Source: G963677485 sp964519405
GTDB taxonomy: Bacteria > Armatimonadota > HRBIN16
DNA length: 7,957 nucleotides
Assembly: GCA_964519405.1 (NCBI GenBank)
Contig: CAZFLA010000156.1
Location: 1 to 7,957, forward strand
Reading direction: 5' to 3'
Shown here in pieces: positions 1 to 6,050 of this stretch. The notes beneath the pieces were generated by a model. It did no database searches. It worked only from the letters and a program-made list of their open reading frames with translations, and was not told the origin of the DNA. The position numbers and the translations under genes were made by a program. Numbering within the stretch: position 1 is the first letter of the stretch; every line of letters begins with the position of its first letter.

Positions 1-1694
1 ATGACTGGCAGGGAACCAACTGGAATGTAACGGGAATCGCCGCGGCTGGCGAAAACACGCTCACCGTTGAAGTGCGGACACGCAGTAAAGAGTTCAACAA
101 CTGTTGGCTGTATCTAGACAAGCAGTTGCCCGAAGCTCAGCCAGTTGATCAACTGGATTTTGTTGTTCGTGGAGCAACAATGAATGAATGGATTTATGTT
201 CAATTTGTAGATGCCAGCGGTCGATACAGCGGATATACCTGCCTAGAAACAGGCCGTACAGACCTGATGCTCGGTACCACTGGTGCACCCCGTATTATCG
301 TAGTGCGGCCTCAAATTGAGAAGCAGTTACAGCCCAACAGCTCGTTTGACTGGCAGAAGGTCGCCAAAATCCGCCTGCGTATTGACCAAAAAGAGGCTTT
401 GAGCAACCCGAAAGGCTCCATGGTATTGTGGGGTTTTCAACTAAACAATGACAGTTTATCGGCATCAGGCTGGAGTGTGTCACAAGGTCAGGGGCAAGTT
501 GTCTCTGAGCTAAATATCACCCAGAAAGATGAACTCAATCTACAATACGACTTCACCAACCATCCTGAAGCCAGCCTGCTGTGTGAGTTAGCGGCGGCTG
601 ATGCAAACGGCCAGAAGATCGCTCAGATCATTACCGACGACAAGACAACCTCCGATCAAGCACCAGTCAAACTGGCCGCAACATCGTTAGCGAATGAATG
701 GCTGACCTACCTGCCCTGTGTGATCCGAGACTGCAAAGATCCTGGTATCAATCCGATCCGTCAGTATACAGCACTCAACACATCGGACGGTAAGGAGCTG
801 TATACAGCTAACCAGAAGGTGACGATACAGCTTGATCATTACGACTTCAATGGCGGAAGCACCCCGCCGTCCATGTTGATACTAGAGGATTGGAACCGCG
901 GTAAATTGGGTAGCTACGCCATAAAATGGAACGGCGGTAGGTCAGATCATCGACGTGCATCGGTCATACTGCCCAAACTACCGAAGGGTTTATACCGCGT
1001 AATAGTGCCTCATCTTGAGGCTAAGTCTACCGTCGCGGCGTTCGCAGTGGTGGCACCAGGTGAAAAGAGCCTCGCAAAACTGCTGCCTACGCTGAAGCCA
1101 TACACCCATCGCAGGCAGATGCTAGGTGTCAATGATAACGCGTTTGCGGTGCAGCATGCGGCTTCGTTGTGGGGCCTTCGCGATATGGACATCAACTTGT
1201 TGGTGGCACATATGGGCCCACTCGACACCGAAAACGGCACCTCGGATGACCTCATCGCCTTTTGCAAGGCAACCGGCACGCATTTCACTATCAACGTGGA
1301 AACACCCAACTTTTGGCCGCAAAGTAATAGCACCAACGGAAAGAACATTTTCGATGCCGAGGGCGGGTGCCACCGTTGGGATGTTGACGCTGATACGCTG
1401 CGCAAGGCAGCCGCGACTGGCGTATTTTGCGGTGTGACATATGATGAATCTGAGCACATGCAGATCAGCCGAAACGGCTACAGCCAGCTTCCCGAACCGA
1501 ACCGCAAGCCATTCTTTGTAGAAACAAACGGCATGAGCCTTCATCAAGCCTACGCCGCGCTTAAAGAAGCACTGCGGAAGTTGGTAAAACGCAACACTGG
1601 CTGCGGCGCCAAAATGCTGGCCGAAAGCGTGTTCCCTGTGCTGTGGCACCCCATGGCAGAAAGCGGAATGGTGCTGTCGCCAAAACTGCTCAAA
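1..1694 (+). CDS. Putative glycoside hydrolase-like protein, N-terminal/central part (5' partial, cut by assembly gap)
   Basis: The frame is open from base 3 with no stop, so the true start lies left of the window. A GTG at 72 is internal: the codons before it encode DWQGTNWNVTG and GENTLTVEVRTRS, a typical end of a sugar-binding jelly-roll as in GH2-like proteins. Counting from base 3, residues about 40-160 are beta-rich. Residues about 265-355 look like an Ig-like domain, ending LYRVIVPHLEAKSTVAAFAV. From residue 373 (MLGVNDNAF) a probable TIM barrel begins, with NVETPNFW near 431 and GVTYDESEH near 478-486. Asp481, Glu482 and Glu484 there are candidate catalytic acids. The frame runs into the N-run after Lys564 and continues in the 1705-2578 piece. 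Function is inferred from architecture only; I recognise no named family. Export is likely given the secreted neighbour downstream, but the signal peptide would be outside the window. Confidence 0.72.
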
Positions 1695-1704
1695 NNNNNN
1701 NNNN
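1695..1704. other. Assembly gap (10 N)
   Basis: Ten consecutive Ns. The upstream frame ends on a complete codon (AAA, 1692-1694), while the downstream coding frame has T1705 as third base of a codon. An intact gene therefore needs a true gap length leaving remainder 2 on division by 3, whereas ten leaves remainder 1. The N count is thus a placeholder or slightly wrong, and the apparent frameshift here is most simply artefactual. An unknown number of residues is missing. Confidence 0.97.
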
Positions 1705-2578
1705 TCCCGTTGTGTTCGCAGAGGCATTAGGGGCTGCGATCCAACATCATGCTGAACTGTGGTTTAGTCCTGACCTGTGGTATCTCGCCGAGATGCCAGG
1801 CCACAGTGCCCGGCAGATGCAGATGGCTATGCAAAGCTGCTATCTAGCCGGTGTGGACACCTGCTATGTAGAGCATGGCTCTAAAATGTACTCGCTTAAC
1901 GACGCATCATACAAGCTCACGCAGCATGGCGATGCCTTTAGGCAGCACGTCACCAAATGGATCCCCGCTCAGAGGCGTGACTACACATACTATGATTATC
2001 AGCCCGAAGCAGCGATCGTGCGGTTTCCCGACTCGGATTGGGGTCAAACGAGCTGCGGATACTGGGATTATCTATACGGTGCGATGAACCTGCACAGCAA
2101 CGCGGAAACCCGTGAACATATGCAGATATGGTCGCTGCTGACCGATGGCGAGCTAAGCGGCAGATCCGTCAACTTCAATGGCGAACCGCTTGGGGCACTG
2201 CACACACCGCAAGTTTGGCGATATACATTCAATAGCCCTGCGGTGGCTGTGTTTGACCATAATGTATCAATGAAGTACATTCAAAATGTAAAAGTGATCT
2301 TTGCTTGCGGCACGGAGTTGTCAGATCAGACAAGAGAAGCACTAAAGAGATGCGTGAATGCGGGCGCAGTCTGCTTTATATCAAGTCATCTGGCATCGGA
2401 TGAACTGCGTGCACAGCTTAGGGGCCTGTCTGTTAGAGTTGCAGAGGGTAAAGGTAGTTGGGTTGTTATGTCCAACTACTCGGAGGAAGCAATAGCGCCT
2501 TATCGGTCGCTGTTGCCCAAATCCAATGGCGCTATGTGGCTTAAATTCAAAGGGCACCGAGTCAAACTCCCGCAGTGA
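1705..2578 (+). CDS. Putative glycoside hydrolase-like protein, C-terminal part (continuation after the gap)
   Basis: This is an open frame of 290 residues from base 1706 to a TGA at 2576-2578, with no start of its own. An ATG at 1643 in this frame lies before the Ns, inside the other reading frame, and is not credible. It continues the probable TIM barrel: an aromatic-rich stretch (ELWFSPDLWYLAEMPGHSAR) is followed by a helix and VDTCYVEHG. The last ~90 residues (from about 193, VKVIFACGTELSDQTREALK, then NAGAVCFISS) alternate strands and helices like the Rossmann/amidotransferase-like trimerisation domain of GH42-type enzymes. I take it as the same gene as 1-1694, giving a protein of more than 850 residues. 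The GH172 gene starts 24 bases after the stop, so co-transcription is likely. The substrate cannot be told from the sequence. Confidence 0.72.
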
Positions 2579-2592
2579 TACTAGTAACAAAT

Positions 2593-2597
2593 AGGGG
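2593..2597 (+). promoter_or_regulatory. Ribosome binding site of the GH172 gene
   Basis: AGGGG lies five bases before the ATG at 2603. It supports that start, which is followed at once by a good signal peptide. The 24-base intergenic space has no room for a separate promoter or terminator, which favours translation from a shared mRNA. Confidence 0.6.
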
Positions 2598-2602
2598 TAT
2601 AC

Positions 2603-5206
2603 ATGGTTCGGACAGGAAAGAGTTATTGGAGAGTTGCACTTATGGCTGTATCATTAGCAGTTACTGCTGGTCAATTATTGGCGGCGCCATATGGTATCGA
2701 CAAACTCAAAGAAATCGATAAACTGCCGTATGCACAATCCGACGTACGCGTTCATTACGAAGGCAGCATCGATAAACAAGGCGGAAACGCCGACTGGGAC
2801 TGGTGGCTTTACCAAGACCAGAACAAAGAATGGGTGTTATTGGATGTAACGGGACCTGGATGTTTATACAACATGGTTCAGCATAGATATCCAACCAGCG
2901 CAGAGCCCACATTCCGCTTCTATTTTGATGGCGAAACTACTCCGCGCTACACCATCAAGCAGTCGGAGTTCGGCAAGAAACCGCCGTTCACCGAGCCGCT
3001 GGCGGCGATATATCAAGGCATCGATGACAACGGCCGCGGTCCTATATGGGTAATTCGCAGTTTCGTGCCCATGCCATTCAAAAAGGGGTGTAAAGTCACC
3101 TCATCTGTAATGCTTCAAGGCTTCGATAAGGCCAAAGGCCAAGGCGGATGGGGACACATTATGTATCACACCTACCCCACCGCGGATGGCATCACCACAT
3201 TTACTGGTAAAGAAGACTACTCCAAAGTTGCTGCCCAGTGGGGGGCTATCGGAAAAGATCCCAAACCAACAAAAGGTGTGGTGACCTCTTCCAAGAACGG
3301 ACAGCTTGCTGCAGGTAAAAGCGCGGTGGTCTTCGACAAACAAGCTGAAGGCTCCATATCAGCTATCAAGCTGCACCTAAATGATTATCAGCTAGATTAT
3401 ATGCGAGATGTCTGGCTGCGCCTCAGTTGGGAAGACGAAACCAAACCCGCGGTAGATTGTCCCATCGGAGCGTTCTTTGGCAATGAGCACGGGGCAAACC
3501 CCATGCGCTATGTCACCCACGGCATGTCTCCAAGTGGGGATTTCTACAGCTATTTTCCAATGCCGTTCTGGCAGTCGGCACGCGTGGAGCTAGTCAATAA
3601 AGGTAAACAGCCTGTGGCTTTTGTCAGCCAAATCGGCTTCAAGCCAGCTTCGGTATATCAATATGATCGAAATCAGGCGATGCATTTCCGCGCTTCGCAG
3701 TATCAACCGCCAGTTGCGAAGAAGCCCGAAGCGGATTCGCACATCGCCACGATCGCAGGTCGCGGGCATGTTGTTTCCGGATTGGTTACCGGTCGCGAAA
3801 CATCCTGCGAAGGCGATGTAAGGGTGCTGATTGACGGCCGTGCAACGCCAAGTGTGGAAAGCGACGGCTCAGAATCATGGGCCTGTTACGGATGGGGTTA
3901 TACTACTCCTCCCAGCCAAAACCCAGTATCTGGGTATGATGGCACAGGCAATGGGCTATGGTCGATGACGCGCATTCTGCTGGGGGATAGTTACCCATTC
4001 TTGACATCGCTGCACTTCGGTGTTGAGGGCGGCAGCGGGGTACACTCCGGCGAGGATGTGCGTTCCGGGGTTCTGCTCTACTATGGCGAACCGCAGGCCG
4101 GCATGGTGCTTACCGACTATGTAGATGTTGGTGACTACGATAATCAGAAATCCCATTCCTACAAAATGACCGAATTTACCTTCATCGGCACGTTGACGCA
4201 AACATACGAAGGTGAGCACGATGATGTCTGGATTAAAGACAACGGTGTTGCCTTCACCGGGCAAAGCTCGTTCACGGTGAAGATCAGCCCTCAAAACCAA
4301 GGTGTTCTGCTCCGACGGCGTTCCGATCAGGAACAAGGGCGGCAGCGCGCTAAAGTGTTTATCGATGGCAAACTCGTCACCGAACGCGACTGGTATTATG
4401 CGGATCAGAACATGTATCATCGCTGGCTAGACGATGAGTTCCAGATTCCTGCCTCATACACAAAGGGTAAATCAAGCATTTCCGTGCGGATACAACCAGT
4501 TGCTGTTGACGGCGAAACAACCTGGAATGAGTTTGCCTACTCGGTCTATTCAATTGGAGCTGCTGATAAGCTTGGTAAATACAAAGTCAGCATTCCTAAC
4601 AAGCAGGTACCCGCTGTCCAGGCACCGGCACCGCCGGCTCCAGTGGCACAGCGAGGCGAGGTTGGCGAGGGCCATACCGGTAAAGGACTGGTTCTGCAGG
4701 ACGTTGCTGGCTGTTACACCATGCCGGATACTCAGACAATCCATGATGAAACCATCACCGTTGACTTCTGGGCGCGAGTGGAACCGCGATCCACGAGAGT
4801 ACTGATTTCACGCGCTCCTAAGGGAAGCGGACACTGGGAGATATGGCTCACGCCTGAGCATAAGGCGGCTATCTATATTCCAGACCTACAGGGCGACTCC
4901 GTGGTCTCAGACACAGTGGTGGCTGACAACGGATGGCACTACTACCGGTTGGTCATTGAGCCGAGCAAAGCACGGCTGTTAGTTGATGGTAAGCTGGCAA
5001 TCGATAGGAACTACCCTGGTCGAAAAATAGCTAGTACCAAACACCCGGTTACGCTGGGCGGCATTCAAGACGGCTCTCTTGGTATTGTTGGCGCGATGGA
5101 TGACGTGCGGATTACCCGAGGTCTTCTGCCCGATGAAAGCGCGGTTCCGTCGGCTGCACCAGTGGGTGACGATAACACCTTAGCTTTGCAAACCTGGGAT
5201 AACTAA
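2603..5206 (+). CDS. Secreted GH172 (DUF2961) family glycoside hydrolase with C-terminal LamG-like domain
   Basis: 867 residues. Residues 1-28 form a signal peptide: basic start, hydrophobic core VALMAVSLAVTAGQLLAA, small-residue cleavage region. Residues about 60-360 match the DUF2961 fold, with LLDVTGPGCLYNM (79-91), RFYFDGETTP (105-114), PIGAFFGNEHG (287-297) and SYFPMPF (316-322). The second half has VLIDGRATP (408-416) and SDGSESWACYGWG (420-432), which sits where the family usually has GTGTEDY. A second beta domain (about 535-655) contains VLLRRRSDQ and KVFIDGK. An Ala/Pro-rich linker (669-684) leads to a concanavalin-like LamG domain (about 693-842: TITVDFWARV, GWHYYRLVI, LLVDGKLAI, GAMDDVRITRG). 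Known GH172 enzymes include a difructose-dianhydride-forming fructofuranosidase and exo-D-arabinofuranosidases, so a furanoside substrate is plausible but unproven. The protein is roughly twice the length of the minimal family. It probably works outside the cytoplasm with the protein encoded upstream. Confidence 0.87.
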   Translation: MVRTGKSYWRVALMAVSLAVTAGQLLAAPYGIDKLKEIDKLPYAQSDVRVHYEGSIDKQGGNADWDWWLYQDQNKEWVLLDVTGPGCLYNMVQHRYPTSAEPTFRFYFDGETTPRYTIKQSEFGKKPPFTEPLAAIYQGIDDNGRGPIWVIRSFVPMPFKKGCKVTSSVMLQGFDKAKGQGGWGHIMYHTYPTADGITTFTGKEDYSKVAAQWGAIGKDPKPTKGVVTSSKNGQLAAGKSAVVFDKQAEGSISAIKLHLNDYQLDYMRDVWLRLSWEDETKPAVDCPIGAFFGNEHGANPMRYVTHGMSPSGDFYSYFPMPFWQSARVELVNKGKQPVAFVSQIGFKPASVYQYDRNQAMHFRASQYQPPVAKKPEADSHIATIAGRGHVVSGLVTGRETSCEGDVRVLIDGRATPSVESDGSESWACYGWGYTTPPSQNPVSGYDGTGNGLWSMTRILLGDSYPFLTSLHFGVEGGSGVHSGEDVRSGVLLYYGEPQAGMVLTDYVDVGDYDNQKSHSYKMTEFTFIGTLTQTYEGEHDDVWIKDNGVAFTGQSSFTVKISPQNQGVLLRRRSDQEQGRQRAKVFIDGKLVTERDWYYADQNMYHRWLDDEFQIPASYTKGKSSISVRIQPVAVDGETTWNEFAYSVYSIGAADKLGKYKVSIPNKQVPAVQAPAPPAPVAQRGEVGEGHTGKGLVLQDVAGCYTMPDTQTIHDETITVDFWARVEPRSTRVLISRAPKGSGHWEIWLTPEHKAAIYIPDLQGDSVVSDTVVADNGWHYYRLVIEPSKARLLVDGKLAIDRNYPGRKIASTKHPVTLGGIQDGSLGIVGAMDDVRITRGLLPDESAVPSAAPVGDDNTLALQTWDN

Positions 5207-5210
5207 AGAA

Positions 5211-5250
5211 CATTGCACAAGGGGGACCTATGCGGTCACCCCTGTGCATG
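5211..5250 (+). terminator. Strong stem-loop after the GH172 gene, probable terminator
   Basis: The arms TGCACAAGGGGGACC (5214-5228) and GGTCACCCCTGTGCA (5234-5248) enclose the loop TATGC. They pair over 14 base pairs with one bulged A on each side, and CA/TG at the outer edge can extend the stem past a bulged T. It starts eight bases after the TAA. No T-tract follows, so it is not a textbook intrinsic terminator. It may terminate weakly, protect the 3' end of the mRNA, or do both. Confidence 0.55.
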
Positions 5251-5279
5251 AAGTCTGAATACCTAAATGCTTACCGATG

Positions 5280-5296
5280 ATGTGATAAGCTCACAT
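5280..5296. promoter_or_regulatory. Perfect dyad ATGTGA-N5-TCACAT, candidate regulator site
   Basis: Six-base arms, perfectly inverted, surround a five-base centre (TAAGC). The half-sites TGTGA and TCACA are those of CRP/FNR-family regulators, but the usual spacer is six, so a related dimeric regulator is as likely as a true CRP-type protein. The centre lies about 88 bases before the expected transcription start of the marC-like gene, a workable place for an activator. It was found by eye only. Confidence 0.3.
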
Positions 5297-5317
5297 GCAA
5301 CAGCGCGGGCTTATCGC
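5282..5317 (+). repeat. Inverted repeat GTGATAAGC / GCTTATCGC
   Basis: GTGATAAGC (5282-5290) can pair with GCTTATCGC (5309-5317) over nine positions including one G-U, with an 18-base loop. It shares its left arm with the ATGTGA/TCACAT dyad, so as RNA the two folds exclude each other. It lies upstream of the likely transcription start of the next gene, so any RNA role would need read-through from upstream. Confidence 0.3.
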
Positions 5318-5332
5318 TTGACGCTTTGGCAA

Positions 5333-5351
5333 CGTATTCCGTTGGAATACG
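5333..5351. promoter_or_regulatory. Perfect 8-bp inverted repeat overlapping the promoter, candidate operator
   Basis: CGTATTCC (5333-5340) and GGAATACG (5344-5351) are perfect inverted copies separated by GTT. The right arm covers the proposed -35 element (TTGGAA, 5342-5347), the position expected for a repressor operator. It has no T-tract and its three-base loop is small, so a DNA-binding site is more likely than a terminator. Confidence 0.4.
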
Positions 5352-5369
5352 GCCTGAATTACGTATACT
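5342..5369 (+). promoter_or_regulatory. Putative sigma70-type promoter for the marC-like/glmL-like pair
   Basis: TTGGAA (5342-5347, four of six matches to TTGACA) is separated by 16 bases from TATACT (5364-5369, five of six matches to TATAAT). Transcription would start near 5376, leaving a leader of about 35 bases before the ATG at 5411. It lies downstream of the probable GH172 terminator. An alternative -35, TTGACG at 5318-5323, has no -10 at the right distance. Confidence 0.45.
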
Positions 5370-5399
5370 ATTAATTGTTCCATAGCACACACTTTTCAT

Positions 5400-5406
5400 G
5401 GAGAGG
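5400..5406 (+). promoter_or_regulatory. Ribosome binding site deciding the marC-like start
   Basis: GGAGAGG lies just before the ATG at 5411; its GGAG core is seven bases away. The frame also contains a TTG at 5375, but that lies at the expected transcription start, lacks a binding site, and would add a polar stretch (MFHSTHFSWRGS) not typical of the family. Confidence 0.6.
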
Positions 5407-5410
5407 CAGT

Positions 5411-6016
5411 ATGAACGAGTTCAGTTGGCAGTCTATGTTGGGTAACTCCGTTAAGTTTTTCTTTCTGCTTACTCCTTTTGCCGGGTTAGCAACCTATTTG
5501 GCTCTGACCAAACAGGACAGCACCCGGGAAAAGCACCGCATCGCCATTCGGGCCACCACATCCGTATGGATAGCCAGCCTCATCTTGCTGTTTGCAGGGC
5601 AATCGATATTCGATACCATGGGCATCACGCTGGATGCTTTCCGCATCGGCGCTGGAGCCATGCTCTTCTTAAGCGGTGTCGCCTTACAGCAGCCTTCGCA
5701 GATGGCTGATTCTCGTGACCCTAACGAGGACGTCGCCATGGTTCCCCTGGCGATTCCGGTTCTTTTAGGGCCTGCGACAATTGGTACCATCATGGTCGTA
5801 GGCGCAGAGAGCTCCATGTCGCTTCACAGCCTGAGTGTAGTAATATCACTCACCCTAGCCACGATCTTCGTTGGAATCCTACTATGGACAGGCTCATGGC
5901 TAGAGAAAAAGCTGGGAAACCTAACGATTAACGCCCTCAGTAAGTTATCTGGTTTGATTCTGGCAAGTTTAGCGGCTCAGATGATCATCACTGGGTTACG
6001 CAGCGCACTAAAATAG
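5411..6016 (+). CDS. MarC family integral membrane protein
   Basis: 201 residues, within the usual 200-220 of the family (PF01914). Six hydrophobic segments are visible at about 12-32, 47-67, 74-94, 108-130, 138-161 and 176-196. Family landmarks are FFFLLTPFAGLATYLALT (16-33), GITLDAFRIGAGAMLFLSGV (71-90), AMVPLAIPVLLGPATIGTIM (109-128) and KLSGLILASLAAQMIITGL (178-196). It has the LTPF form of the first helix rather than the NP-G-P form of classical MarC. The usual polar linker between helices 3 and 4 is present (QQPSQMADSRDPNEDV). The family sits in the inner membrane; its transport function is unproven, and the old link of Escherichia coli MarC to antibiotic resistance was withdrawn. The GlmL-like gene follows 34 bases later, so the two are probably one operon served by the promoter at 5342-5369. 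Confidence 0.88.
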   Translation: MNEFSWQSMLGNSVKFFFLLTPFAGLATYLALTKQDSTREKHRIAIRATTSVWIASLILLFAGQSIFDTMGITLDAFRIGAGAMLFLSGVALQQPSQMADSRDPNEDVAMVPLAIPVLLGPATIGTIMVVGAESSMSLHSLSVVISLTLATIFVGILLWTGSWLEKKLGNLTINALSKLSGLILASLAAQMIITGLRSALK

Positions 6017-6039
6017 CCTCGACATTACCTTCTTTCAGT

Positions 6040-6044
6040 AGGAG
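6040..6044 (+). promoter_or_regulatory. Ribosome binding site deciding the glmL-like start
   Basis: AGGAG lies six bases before the ATG at 6051. The in-frame TTG at 6045 directly touches this site and has no spacing for initiation, so the ATG at 6051 is taken as the start. Confidence 0.65.
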
Positions 6045-6050
6045 TTGAAC

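Noticed and set aside
1643..1704. ATG 1643 as start of the downstream piece
   Set aside because: It lies inside the other, well-supported frame and would need translation through the Ns; the encoded MAPHGRKRNGAV is not continuous with the domain that follows.
1010..1727. Long reverse-strand open frames (1010-1459 and 1122-1727)
   Set aside because: They lie opposite the first gene, lack ribosome binding sites and show no domain; they are shadows of the coding strand.
72..1730. A gene starting at GTG 72 and ending at TAG 1730
   Set aside because: The frame is open to the left edge with good protein sequence before the GTG, and the end after the N-run (PLCSQRH) comes from the wrong frame caused by the placeholder gap.
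3956..4420. Reverse-strand open frame of 154 codons inside the GH172 gene
   Set aside because: It is fully antisense to recognised GH172 motifs, with no domain and no start signal.
4651..4668. Short GCGAG repeats near the GH172 linker
   Set aside because: Three copies of five bases encode an ordinary Gly/Glu-rich stretch; not a meaningful repeat array.
5375..5410. Upstream TTG start for the marC-like gene
   Set aside because: It has no ribosome binding site, coincides with the expected transcription start, and is replaced by an ATG with GGAGAGG in front.
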